NCBI GenBank assembly: GCA_051453625.1
Contig: JBOZIK010000001.1
Span: 128,649,422-128,713,421 of the forward strand
Source: Welwitschia mirabilis
Lineage: Eukaryota > Gnetophyta > Gnetopsida > Welwitschiales
Direction: 5' to 3'
Length of the DNA: 64,000 nt
Position 1 is the first letter of the stretch, and each line of letters starts with the position of its first letter. This document shows positions 46,711 through 58,800 of this stretch, one piece after another. The translations under genes were made by a program, and so were the position numbers. Under the pieces are notes generated by a model. The model did not search any database and was not told the DNA's origin. It saw only the letters and a list, made by a program, of their open reading frames with translations.

Positions 46711-49700
46711 TGTAATACTATGATTTTAATTACCCTAGCTAAGCACCTTTTTTAATATTATTAACTAACATGCATAATGAAGCCTAAAATCAATTCTTAT
46801 TTAGACCATATTAAAATATTATAAGATTTAAAATAACATAATTACTACTTAACTTTAGACCCCTTTGGTGTGCATACAATAATGATATCAAAATCGTGTC
46901 CTATGTTTATTTCTAACTTTTGTTTTCACCACATAAAGATATCTCATATAAATTTGAGGGGATGTTAATGTGTTTTATCACATATAAAGGATAAGCTTTA
47001 GTATAGTCCCTAACCAATACAACAGAAGATTGCAACTCCCATTAATCCCATTCTAACTCAATATCTGGCCACCCTACAGATGTAAGTTGGTTCTACTTTA
47101 GGTTCCAAGTTGTACAAACATGGTTGGGCTTAACTTCATAGGCTTAGACTTCACCTCGATATACCCTCAATATAGATGACAATTAGTACATGAGGTGTAT
47201 GCATGCTTATAAATGATCCCCTCTTCTTTGAAGCATCTTAAGATAGTGCACCATAATCCTTTGATACCAAGGGCTTGAGATATTAAGTCGGAGTAAGTTC
47301 ATACATGGGTAAAGTAAAAGGGTGGTGATTAAATCCACTTCTATAAGGGTTTATAAATAAAAATGCAATGCAACCAACCTTAGGGATGAAATCTAAGCAT
47401 GAGGATTATTATTTATTATTATTATTATCTTGGTTTAGTTGAATGGATACATCATACAAATGCAAGCATGCAATTATGTGGATATTTAGTAGGTTGTTTA
47501 CCTAATATAAATAACTCTCATCATTATTAGGTTTATTTTATGAAAACAATCATACAAAAGAAAAATAGAGTATATAAAAATCATTATGATTTTACAGAAA
47601 AGGAAAATCATACATTTTAATGCATAACAGTAAAAATAAATGAAAGAAAACATCCCTTTATTTTTCTACATTATAATAATTCTTCTCAAATAAGACACAT
47701 TAATACATCCAACTTCTATTATAGAAACATGATCCATTTATGGGATTGAATCAACTTTTAAATCCATTTTATAACTTCTAATTATTTATATTAAAATAAA
47801 ATTAAGTAAATAATTTTTAGAAATATTATTAATTCTCTACAGGTTTGACTATTTAATTTTTATCTAGAACTTTTTATTAATTCTAAAAACTAAAACATGT
47901 TACTTGCTATTTTTGGCTTGTAATTTTTTATTTATTTTTATAAAATAAACTTTAAAAATTATTTTACTTTAAAAATTGCTCTTTTAAAACTTTGAAATTC
48001 CTAACATGATTCTAAACTGACATAAAAATTTCATAAATATTTACTTAGTATTGAATGAGTTATGAGTTTTTTAAGTTATGCTTCATTTTTTGGGAAAAAA
48101 CTAATGACAAGAGAACTCATACTAATTTATAGAAAATAAATCAATAAACTAACTAAAAATTCATAATAAAAATTAGTATTCAAAGCATAAAACAAAATTA
48201 TAAGTAATATAAACTCAACTTGTAATAATAAATAATTCATTAAATATCAAGAGCCTTAGGACTTTCTAAGAAGGAGTACCTAGCCTAAATAAATTTTTGA
48301 GGATCAAAATAATTTACCCTAATAAGAGCTCTAATGTCAGTCTATTGGAAAATGCATTTCAGTAATAAAATAACATGGATATCTAAAATTATAGTGAATC
48401 CTCTAGTCACCTAGCTAAAATATCCATTAGACACATAGAAGCTAAGTATGTTAAGAGGTCCTCAATTCTCTCCCTTATCTTAGTTTATTCCAATAAAAGG
48501 AAAAATATCCATTGGTAGCCTTATCAATGAAGCATGTAAAAAGATCCCTTAACTATCTTTCTTATGTTAGTATAGCCCCATGGAAGGGAAAATGCAAATA
48601 CTATATTGATACTACAATCATACTCCTAGGCCTAATGTAAGAAATGGAGCTAAAATCCTTACGAAAGAAGAACCTACTTGAAGAAAAAAGGATTGTTGAT
48701 CTTTGAAGATGATTGATGAAGTCCTAAGCTCTAACATTCTTACTCCAAGCTTTAAGCTCCAACTTCACACTCAAGAGGATGAAAGATTAAGAAGAAGTTT
48801 TTTAGCATGAAATGATTAAATAATATTAGCTTAGGAAGAAAAATAGGGCTCCATTTATAGATAAATGATGTGCCAAAAGTTCTTGATATAATTGGTTAAA
48901 GAGCAGTCACATCATTTTACTCATAAGGTAAAGAAATATTTTTTAGTTGATAAAATTGATCAATGACAAGTTGGATGGGCTTGTATGAAAATAATATAGA
49001 CATATGAATGACAAATGAACAGATTGATCAATGACAAGTTGGATAAGCTTATATGACAATTGATAAGATTGATTAATAAAAAGTTGTAAGAGCTTTTGTA
49101 AGAAGTGACAGTGATGTATGAATAACAAAAGAAATCTTATTTATAATGCATGCACCTAATTGGAATGAGTATTTTTCTTGCTTTGATTAGCTAGATTAAT
49201 TACATGCATCATTTTCTCATGGTAGTTTCTTCCTAATCTTTAATAGGCTCATAATCAACCCAAAACATATTTAAAATGCATTAGAAGAATAAATGCATCA
49301 ATTTCAAAATTGCTATGTAACATAAAAAGAAAAATAATATTTTATGCATGAAGTACTTTCATAAATATCAATAAGGATAAAAATCATAGTAGAATAAATT
49401 CCACTCATTTATCCTTTTTAGTTTATGGATAAGAGTGCATATCCTATTCACATGTTTACACTCTTTGTGATCCATCACATCAATAACATAAATCACAAAA
49501 AATAATGTCATAATTAAATGTACGAAAAATGTCATAATTGAATGTAAGAAAATGTCTCAGTTAAATGTAAGAAATTATCATGGTTAAGCATAGTACTCTT
49601 ATTTTTTACTTACTTATTATTCTTTCACTTTTACCAAGTAATTTTATTTTGTCTTTATTTTTAGATTTGAATAAGGAACTTATATGAATGATTAAAATAA

Positions 49701-50091
49701 ATATTTCACATGCCATTTTTATAGACATTTAATTATTATTTTACACCTTCACGTGAATTTTTCGATTTAACTATTTAACCATGTAAATGATTGTCTAATC
49801 ATAAATACGTTTATTTAGTATTAAAATTCTTATAATTATAACTATTATTTAAAATAATAAAACTATCTAAAACTAATATTAATTAATTAAGTGATCTTAT
49901 GAGTACCTCTAATTCAAAATATATCTTTAGCATAAGAAATATAATTATAAGGCTACACCTTCATTCTCATTAAAGGAAAAAAATATTTTCATTAAAATTT
50001 GAGATCAAAATGTATTACATAATTTAGAGACTCTCATAATCATGTTATTGCATTTACTAATTAAAGATTACAAAATGTGGAATATAACACA
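46711..50091 (-). repeat. 3' LTR of element D (Tekay-type chromovirus, 3.38 kb)
   Basis: On the minus strand it starts TGTGTTATATTCCACATTTT at 50,091, right after a polypurine tract, and ends ...ATAGTATTACA at 46,711 (TG...CA). It matches the visible 5' LTR (55,708-57,975) in order: the ACCTCGATATACCC block (47,155 and 56,155), AAGTCGGAGTAA (47,287 and 56,287) and the 47,640-48,300 stretch against 56,640-57,810. Long LTRs are usual in Tekay/Del elements. Contains a TATA box (48,851-48,860) and a tandem repeat at 48,947-49,110. Confidence 0.88.
48851..48860 (-). promoter_or_regulatory. TATA box of element D LTR
   Basis: CTATAAATGG on the minus strand, followed by GAGCCCTATT, about 70 bp before the GGAGCTTAAAGCTTGGAG block. 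It has positional equivalents in D2 (26,502) and in the right-hand copy (about 63,469). Confidence 0.5.
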
Positions 50092-50102
50092 CTCCCCCAC
50101 TT
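50092..50102 (-). promoter_or_regulatory. Polypurine tract of element D
   Basis: AAGTGGGGGAG on the minus strand, immediately before the LTR start TGTGTTATATTCC. Confidence 0.8.
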
Positions 50103-51420
50103 GAACATGATTCACTCCTTAAAATCAAAGTACATAATGATTTGAGATTATAATATTACATATTATGGGATTAAAAAATGGTTGGGTATTGATTTTTCAT
50201 TGATTCTTATGGCTTACAAGGAGAATTATCAGAAATATGATTACTCCATTTTATCTTCATTTGATGGATTTCCTTATTCCACAAAGTAATAGTCCAACAA
50301 TCCCATACTACTTCCAACTCCTCTATAGTCAAACAATTGAGTTTCATCTAAATATGAAACTAATTTAACACATGAGAAGAATCTATAATATACTTCCTTA
50401 GCATATTCACATAAAAACCATTATGCATTTGTAACAATTGGGTAGGTAGATCAAGTTTTATGTAATAGGTCCAACATGTTCCAATATCTGAAATGATCTA
50501 ATAAATTTAAGAGCTAATTTTGATCTCTTAACTTCTGAGATAATTGATTTCATTAGTGATACTTTTAGGAATACATGATCACCTACTTGCAATTAAAGGT
50601 CTCTTATTTGATGATTTGCACACATATTTTGTCTATCTACTACTTTCTTTAGTCTTTTCTTAATGGTTCCCATCTTATTTTTTTATTGCTTATAACATTT
50701 TTAGTCTTATCATCAATCTTTCCTCAATTTTTATTCATGTAGTGAGTGCTCTACATTATTTATCATATAAATATTTAAATTAAGCCATTTGAAGAAAACT
50801 TTGATAACTATTATTATATGCAAATTCCAGTAATGGTATCCCAACTATTAGGCTTATCAAGAACCATGCTCTAAGAAGATCTTCTAGGATTTAATTAACT
50901 CTTTTTACTTGACTATCTATTTGAGGATGAAATTTCGTGCTCATATTTAGCTCAGTTCCTAAACCCAATTATACTTCTTTTCAAAATTTAGACGTAAATT
51001 TTGAATCTCTATTAGAAATAATTGCTAAGGGCATATCATGCAAATGAATAACATTTTGGATTAGCTATATCCGTAGCACTATAAGTATAATTTACCAGAA
51101 TGAAGTACGCTTACTTAGTTACTCTATCAATTATAATTAAGATTAATTCATTACCTCTTAGAATTCTTGAAAGCCCCAATATAAAATCCATGACAATAAC
51201 ATCCCATTTATATTCTAGAACATTATGAGGATAGACTAATCCTACTAGATTCTTATGTTCTGTCTTAACTTACTGATAATTTAATACTTTGATATAAATT
51301 TTGCTATATCTTTTTTCATCCTTGACTACCAAAAGTTTTGCTTCATTTTTTAATACATTTTATTCCTCCAAAATGACCTAATACTGAAGGATTATGAAAT
51401 TCAAACATTATATTTTATTT
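50103..51420 (-). pseudogene. Element D: integrase with tail chromodomain
   Basis: Minus-strand order: zinc-finger region (KKDIAKFISK, about 51,325), core with SRILRGNELILIIIDRVTK (about 51,170-51,120), AISNRDSKFT-type active-site segment (about 51,010), NMSTKFHPQIDSQVKRVN (about 50,970-50,920), then GDHVFLKVS (about 50,580), LEHVGPI, MHNGFYVNMLRKYIIDSSHV (about 50,410). A chromodomain follows at 50,350-50,200: LTIEELEVVWD, HQMKIKWSNHISDN and KNQYPTIF. A C-terminal chromodomain places D among chromoviruses, and the wording fits Tekay/Del. Such chromodomains guide integration to modified chromatin in related elements. Stops and frameshifts are frequent. Confidence 0.86.
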
Positions 51421-51649
51421 GATCTCATCTACATTAATAACCAAGAATCTTCCATTAAATTTAATTATACCTTTTGAATCAGTACTAAAGTCTCTTGAAT
51501 CTATTGATTTTTATAACTAATCCTTTAATTTTTAACAAATTTCATCTTTGTTTTAACCTTAGCAAGTATCTAACTTTAAATTTCCATAATTACTTTAAGA
51601 TAGCCATGTCTACTAAGAGTATTTATAACTTTATATCCTTTACCTTCAA

Positions 51650-52040
51650 GGTATAAAATTTCAAGATCAAAATTACACAAAAATTTCATCCATCTTCTTT
51701 GCCCAAGGTTCAAGTTTGGCTAAGTGAAAATGTATTTTAAACTCTTATGATAAGTTTAAATTTAAAATTTAACATCATAGAGATAATGCTTACATAACTT
51801 TAAAGCAAATATTACTACTGCTAATTCAAGATAATGAATAGGGTAGTTTATATTATGTGTCTTAAGTTCCCTTAATTCATATGCTATTAATCTCTTATCT
51901 TGTTTAAGAATAGCTTCAAGAACTTTTCTTGATGCATCAATGTAAATTAAAAATATTTTAAAATCATCTAGAATTACTAAAATTGGAGCACTAGTTAAAC
52001 ACTCTTTAAGATGATCAAATAAGTATTAACATTTTTTTGA
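51650..52040 (-). pseudogene. Element D: RNase H, mostly open
   Basis: Reads FDHLKECLTSAPILVILDDF, FLIYIDASRKVLEAILKQDK, RLIAYELRELKTHNINYPIH and YLELAVVIFALKLCKHYLYD without a stop for about 85 codons. After a break it continues YHKSLKYIFT, LNLGQRRWMKFLCNFDLEIL and GYKVINTLSR. This is the canonical RNase H of Tekay-type pol and the longest uninterrupted pol match in D. The first catalytic Asp (YIDAS) is kept. Confidence 0.85.
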
Positions 52041-53160
52041 TCTACTATAAGTGTTTATTTTTTCTTAAAAGACTTATTAGGGAAGAATTTATCTTAGATA
52101 AGTTAAAGATGAATTAATGATAATACCTTATAAAACCAAAGAAGCTTATAGCTTTAATAATAGTTGTACATGTTGGCCATTTCATAATTGCCTTAATTTT
52201 ATCTAGATCAACTAAAATACCCTTCCTAGATGCTATACGACCTCAAAATTTGACAGATTCCTTTTAGAAAGAACATTTTTTTATGTTAGCATAGATTTGA
52301 TGATTTCTTAAAGTGTGCAATACTGGTCTCAAGCGTTTCTCATATTCCATGTTAGCATAGATTTGATGATTTCTTAAAGTGTGCAATACTGGTCTCAAGC
52401 GTTTCTCATATTCCTCTTAAGACTTAGAATAAATGAGAATGTCGTTAATAAACAGAATTATAAAGGAATCAAAATATGCCTAGAAGATGTGACTCATAAG
52501 ACTTATGAATGCTATAGGGGCATTAGTTAAACCAAAAGGCATAATAGTAAACTCATAATATCCATAGCAAGTTGTGAAAGCTATTGATGATATTCAAATT
52601 TTAAACCAACTTTGGAAAATACCTTAGCTTCCTGGAGTTAATCAAAGAGGTCATATATTCTTGGTAATGGATACTTGTTCTTAATTGTAACTTTATTTAA
52701 TTATTTATAATCAATGCATAACCTAAGTGTTTCATCCTTTTTCTTTACAAACAATGTTGTTGCATCACATGGTGATACACTAGGATAAATAAAACTTTTT
52801 CCATAGAAGGTATTTAAGTTGAATTTTCAATTATTTTATTTTAGTAAAAGACATTCTATATGGTTCCTTGGAAATAGGTTGAGCTCTTATAATCAAATCA
52901 ATAACAAACTTAACTTCTCGAATAGGTGGCATTCTTAGTAATTTTGTTGTAAACACATTAAAATAATCTTGGATTATTAGTATATTCTCATTTGAAGTAC
53001 TTTCTTCTTTTATATTAGTTGATTTTAGATAAATCATATAAACTAATGATTCCTTCTTAATTTCCCTCTTTATATGCTTGGCCTTAATTAAGTTATGTAC
53101 AACTAATTTGGATTGACCTTGAGAGGTTATTCTTTGACCATAATTTGTCATCTCTATTTG
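52041..53160 (-). pseudogene. Element D: reverse transcriptase with in-frame internal duplication
   Basis: The linker lies in an open stretch at 53,151-52,831 (ILIIQDYFNVFTTKL, MPPIREVKFVIDLIIRAQPI, SKEPYRMS), typical of Tekay (PP.REVEF.IDL.PGT.PISK.PYRM). RT follows: [15 protein letters not shown]-like (about 52,740), [20 protein letters not shown] (about 52,570-52,510) and the box LFINDILIYS (about 52,450), where the first Asp of IDD is Asn. The peptide EYEKRLRPVLHTLRNHQIYA then occurs twice in tandem through a perfect 66-bp duplication at 52,283-52,414. Confidence 0.88.
52283..52414 (-). repeat. Perfect 66-bp tandem duplication in the RT of element D
   Basis: Units 52,283-52,348 and 52,349-52,414 are identical over all 66 bases and keep the frame (22 codons each). 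Only one copy of this peptide exists in the RT family. Identity in such decayed surroundings implies a recent event or an assembly artefact. Confidence 0.95.
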
Positions 53161-53500
53161 ATACTTCTCATACTTTATAACTGTCTTATTTTGTGTCGAC
53201 TAATTCATACCCAAAATAATGTCATATTTTCCTAGATTGATAATAATCAGTTGAATTTGAAAATATCCTCTACTTATTAATAAAGTATAATTTTAAACCT
53301 ATTGATTAACCTTACTTATGTATCCATTTTTAATCTTTATGCATTCCTCAATTGGAGTACAACATATTTTTTCTCTTAGAACAACCCTAGGGGATATAAA
53401 GTAATGAGTTCATTCACAATCAAATAAAATAATTATTTTTATATTATCAAGTAAATATTTACTTTTTATGACTGATCTGTGAAATTATACTTTTGATTAT
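53161..53500 (-). pseudogene. Element D: protease
   Basis: Reads VVLREKICCTPIEECIKIKN then FQIQLIIINLGKYDIILGMN, matching the Tekay protease end (F.VDLIVL....DVILGMDWL) at about 53,230-53,200. The N-terminal DSGA active site lies in degraded sequence near 53,420-53,480 and is not readable. Confidence 0.7.
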
Positions 53501-54650
53501 CTATTATTGCATAAATTCATTTAATTAGTTGCTAAATGATATGTAATCCTTAAGGATTTTTAATTGTTGTCTAGGCTAGTTCTTAGTAAGTAATGAACAT
53601 TCATTAACCTTGTGATTTCCTTTATAATTAAAGAATTAAAATCCATTATTATATTAATGAATTTAGCTAGAATTTTACTTAAAATTAGATCTCTGCAGTT
53701 GATTTCTTACATGACTCTGATTAGGAATATTTCAATTCCTCTTAAATGGTGCTTGTTTATTTTTGTTGAAATTCTTGTTCTATTATTATTATAACATTAC
53801 TCCTATTGAAATTCCAATTCTTATTGTGATGAGACATATGTAATTGATTTTTATTAAAGCTAAAACCCTTAGAAGGAATCTTTTTCATATTTTTTTATTA
53901 TCTTTGTTGATTTTATTTTTCTATTTTTGCTTTCTCTATAGCCTTAGCTAAAGTTCTGGGTCGGAACATAGATACTTTATCAGAACAAAAGGAAGAAGAC
54001 TATCAATAAAGAGACTTGCTTTGGCTTCTTAATCAAGATGCATATGCAATACATATCTTAATAATTCCACAAATTTATATCCATGAGAAGCTATGATTAC
54101 ATTATGATCTTGCCTGATATTGTAGAATTTAGTAACCTTTTGACGAATGTAGAACTTAGAGATATACTTTTTTTTAGATATGTACTCAAACTATCCTAAT
54201 AAAAGTTCCACCTCACCTAACTTTGTCATCTTTGTTTTCCACCATAAGTTAACTTCTTCTTGTAACATATAGATAGCTAAAAATGCCTTTCCATATTCAT
54301 CACATCCTAAGGTGCCTATAACCTTAACCTTTTTAACATCACTTAGCCATACTTCTGCTTTTAATGGATTTGAAACTTCTATAAACTTTATGGGTTTAAC
54401 TTAATAAATATTTAAATTAACTTCCTCATACCCACCTCCTTATTAGGTTGATTGGTACCATTATCCATTTGTGGGTTTTGGCCTTGATTTATTATTTATG
54501 ACCGAAAGTACATGAATGCACTCATTAATAGATTTGGATTAAGAGTGATGGGAGGTTAATTTCTACCATTATGTTGCTCATTAGTCCTTTAGTTATCTTG
54601 ATGTTGATTAGTTGGTGTAATTCAATTATCCTCAAGACTTAACTAATGAT
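53501..54650 (-). pseudogene. Element D: gag
   Basis: Minus-strand frame from about 54,390: FIEVSNPLKAEVWLSDVKKV, KVIGTLGCDEYGKAFLAIYM, LQEEVNLWWKTK, then FEYISKKKYIS, matching the retrotransposon gag core (NPL.AE.WL..IEKIF..L.C.......A.Y.L.GEA..WW). The zinc knuckle expected near 53,600-53,900 is unreadable. Confidence 0.75.
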
Positions 54651-55691
54651 AGCAAGCCATCTAGAAGGAGTGGAAAATATTATTAGATCTAGTTGATAAT
54701 AAGATAAATTTTATATTATAAATTAAAGTTCATTTGTTCTTAACAAAGATTGTATTATAACCATTAGGTAATTAATTTAAACTAAATGATCAAGTTAATT
54801 CCTCTTTCTTACTTATAAAGGGATTTGTTTTATTAGGCTCATAAGTTACTAATAGGGGTTATAATTATAAAGCATGGGGGGGTTATATAACTAATTATAT
54901 AATTAGTATAAATTAGTTAAAGGTGTAATTTACCTTTTTAAGGGTATATAAACTTATGATATATTTTTTCATGTTTTTAAAAAAATGATCAAGATCTATA
55001 AGCTATCATAAGAGATTATGGGTTTCATGAGTAAAGATCATTATCCATATTTATAAGGTAATAAAGTTTTAAAGACATTATTAAGTACTAATTATCACTT
55101 AAGGTTACTTAGAAATTAGATTTAGCATGAATATAAGTAACTAAATGACTATTTAGAGATTTAAGATCGTTATTGGTATAATCAACTTTGAGGTTAATTG
55201 ATAATTGTGATTTTCATAGGTATAATTATTTAGTAACTAGAATTATCATGAACATAATTACTACATGACTATTAACATTAGCACAAATGTAATTTAGTTA
55301 ATCATTTATAGGTTAGAACTATCATGGTTATAATTAGATTCATGATTATTTAAGGACTCAGGTTATTAGAAATATGATTAATTTCATGTTTGTTTAGGAA
55401 ATGGGGATCATCTTAAATATAACTAACTTTAAGATGATTATAATGTAGGATTATAATAAGTATAATTAAATTCATGATTATTTGATAATTAAGGTAATGG
55501 TAAATATAACTAATTTTATAATTATTTATAACTTGGAATGTTTATGAGTATACTTTTTATTTAATTACTTTATGGATAAGGATTATCATGAATATAATTA
55601 ATCATTTTATTTAGTTAGCATTTAAGTTTATAATGGGTATACTTAAATTTATTTTTAAGTAATTAACATAGACATGATTTAAGTTAATCTA
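54651..55691 (-). other. Element D leader with degenerate minisatellite
   Basis: Untranslated leader. From about 55,060 to 55,680 a degenerate unit of roughly 45-60 bp repeats about ten times; its plus-strand core is 'ggattatcatgaatataatta...catgattatttag'. No frame. Confidence 0.6.
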
Positions 55692-55704
55692 AGCTCTAAT
55701 ATCA
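55692..55704 (-). promoter_or_regulatory. Primer binding site of element D (initiator tRNA-Met)
   Basis: Minus strand TGATATTAGAGCT, against TGGTATCAGAGCT. The two differences are G to A and C to T. It lies three bases inside the 5' LTR end at 55,708. Confidence 0.85.
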
Positions 55705-55707
55705 TTA

Positions 55708-57975
55708 TGTAATATCCTAACTTTAATTACTTTAATTAAGCATAATTTTTTTAACATTATTAACTAACATGTATAACGGAATCTAGAATCAATTTCTATT
55801 TAGACCCTGTTAAAACATTGTAAGATTTAAAATAACATAATTACTACTTATCTATAGACCCTTTTGGTTTATATACAATAGTAATGTTAAAAGTTTGTCC
55901 TGTGTTTATTTCTAACTTTTTTTTTTCACCACATAAAGATATCTTGTATAAAGTTGATGGGATGTTAACTTGTTTTATTATATACAATGGATAAGTTGTT
56001 GTATAGTATCTAACCAATATAATAGAAGGTTGTAACTCCCCATAATCCCATTTTAACTCAATATTTAGCCACCTTCTAGATGTGATTTAGTTCTACTTTA
56101 AGTTCTAGACTATACAAACATGGTTGGGCTCAACTTCATAGGCTTAGACCTTACCTCGATATACCCCAAATATAGGTGACAGGCAGTACATGAGGTGGAT
56201 GCTTACTCACAAATAACCCTTACTTCTTTAAAGCATTTCAATATGGTGCAACATAATCCTTTGATACCGAGGGATTGAGATATTAAGTCGGAGTAATTCC
56301 ATACATGGTTAGGATAGGAGACTGATGATTAAATTCACTTCTAGAAGGGTTTATAAATAAAAATGCAATGCAACCCACCTTGGGGATGAAATCTAAGTAA
56401 AAGAATGAATATTTATTAATATTATCTTGGTTTAGTTAAATGAACACACCATACAGATGCAAGCATGTAGTTATGTGGATATTTAGTGGACTGTATACAT
56501 AGTAAAAATAGTTCTATTCATCATTGGGTTTATTTTATGAAAACAAGCATACAAAAGTAAAATAAAGTATGTAAACATTATTTTAATTTTATATAAAAGG
56601 AAAATCATACATTTCAATACATTGATAGTAAAAATAAACTAAAGAAAACATCCCTTTATCTTTTCACATTACAATAAGTCTTTTTAAATAAGGCACCTTA
56701 ATACATCCAAGTTCTATTATAGAAACATGCTTCATTTATGGAACTAAGCCAACTTATAAATGCCCTTTATAAATTTTAAGTATCTATATTAAAATAAAGT
56801 TAAGTAAATATATATATATATATATAAAATCAAAAAGAAACATTAATATAGCTAAGTGATTAGGCTACACATCTCTAGAATTATTAAGTAGACAACCCTA
56901 ATGTTTATGCCTGAAATCCAAGAATAAGAATTTAAATATTAATGAATAGTATATAAAAATTAAAAAAAACAAATTTAATTTAATTAGAAATCATATATAG
57001 TATTTAAAATTATTTGATACTTGCATTAGATAATTTTCTAATTATTAAATTATTTCTTAGCTTTTAAAAGGCATTAAAACTAAAAAATTTCTAACTAATT
57101 ATTTAAAAATGTAAAAATAAATTAGACTTACTTTCCTTAAACTACACTCTCCATATTATCACTGAAAACTAATTTTAATTAATCTAAATTAGTATAAACA
57201 CATTTCAAAGGGTCAAACTTTGATTATAAAAATTGCCTAAATTTTAGAGTTGCTAAAATAGTACCCTTCACTAAAGTAGCTATAACTTTTAATCTACTTT
57301 GAGTTTTTAAATGAGTAAATACTGTTTGAAAATATTATTGAATTCTACATAGTTATAATATTTAATTTTCATCTAAAAATTTTTATTAATTCTGAAAACT
57401 AAGACTTGTTGTATTCTGCTTATAATTTTTGAGTTATTTTTATAAAATAAATTTTAAAAATTATTTTACTCTAGAAAAATTACTATTTTAAAATTTTGAA
57501 ACTCCTAACATAATTCTAAATTTACATAAAAATTTTAATAAATATTTACTAATTATTGAATGAGTTATAACTTTTTTAAGTTATGCTTCACTTTTAGGAA
57601 AAAGTAAACTTTAACTAAACTAAGCATAAGAGAGCTCATAATAATTTATAGAAATAAAAATTAATAAAGTAACTAAAAATTAATAATAAAAAATAGTATT
57701 GAAAGTATATAAAACATAATTATAAGTAATATAAACTTAATTTATAATAATAAACAATACATCAAATACCATGAGCCTTAGGATTTTATAAGGAGGTGTA
57801 CGTAGCCTAAATAGATTTTTTAAGATCAGAATGATTCATCCTAATAAGAAATCTAATGCCAAACTGATGAAAAATGCATTTTAATAATAAGATAATGAAA
57901 AACAATAGGGATACCCAAAATTATAGTGAACCCCCTAGTTACTTGACAAAAATATCCATTAGACATATAGAAGCT
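55708..57975 (-). repeat. 5' LTR of element D, visible part
   Basis: Partner of 46,711-50,091. About 2.27 kb of an expected 3.4 kb is visible before a 100-N gap (57,976-58,075). Sequence after the gap does not continue the LTR, so roughly 1.1 kb and the right target-site flank are missing from the assembly. A (TA)n run at 56,811-56,826 is specific to this copy. Confidence 0.87.
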
Positions 57976-58075
57976 NNNNNNNNNNNNNNNNNNNNNNNNN
58001 NNNNNNNNNNNNNNNNNNNNNNNNNNNNNNNNNNNNNNNNNNNNNNNNNNNNNNNNNNNNNNNNNNNNNNNNNNN

Positions 58076-58562
58076 TCCTTCTCTCAAATAGTTACCTTGT
58101 GTACTTCTCTATTTATGCTTCCTTCTAATCAAAAGAAAGATATCTCTTTTTTTTACACAAACAAAAACAAGAAGAAAACTATCACACCAATCAATCATCG
58201 TATCTGAATGAACTATAAGTTCATATTTCTATTTGAGATTCTCATTACATCATCTATTGTGAGAGATTACTATACCATTAGAAGCATATTTATGCATCAG
58301 TGCATTCATTCTACTTTATTTCTTTTGTAATTGTAGAATAGCCCTAAAATCCTCTGATGTTGGAATAAGTTTTTGATGAGCCTGAAAATCAATCTTTAAG
58401 GTTAATATATGTCATCTAGGGATAGGAGGTCTAAGGGGCTAAAGAGTGGTGTTTATTCACCATTAAAATAGCTTGCACTTGTGTTTGTACATCTGTTTGT
58501 TTTATTTACAGGTTTTGAAAAGAATGAATATTAGTACTAAGACCTATTCACCTCCCTCTAGG
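58076..58562. other. Unassigned stretch after gap
   Basis: AT-rich, no recognised domain. The right boundary against the Athila LTR fragment carries the minus-strand string CTAGAGGGAGGTGAATAGG, which looks like an element junction but has no partner here. Confidence 0.4.
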
Positions 58563-58800
58563 GTTGATCTATAATTGTCAGAAGCTATTGCAGAATTATA
58601 ACCAACATAAACCATAAGGGAGATGCACATGAATAAACTTACAAAAAAAAATTTGATTACTATTGAAATAACATCTTGTTACAAAGTAGTATCACCTCAA
58701 TGAAAGAGACATAATCCAACAATAAGGAATACTCCTCTTTATAGTAATGGATGAACCTCTTGTCCTTCAATCTCCTATCATGAGATTTTTAAGTATTACA
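58563..58800 (-). repeat. Athila-type LTR fragment
   Basis: Minus strand: ATAGGAGATTGAAGGACAAG, AGGTTCATCCATTA, TCTTTCATTGAGGTGATACT and TCTCCCTTATGGTTTATGTT, matching LTR E at 17,056-17,260 in order. It could be the 5' LTR of element C, since it has the right strand and lies beyond the D insertion. Sequence to about 58,960 may be decayed U3. Confidence 0.72.

Noticed and set aside
57874-58128. Open frame across the gap at 57,976-58,075
   Set aside because: Made of N inside the D 5' LTR and unrelated sequence after the gap.
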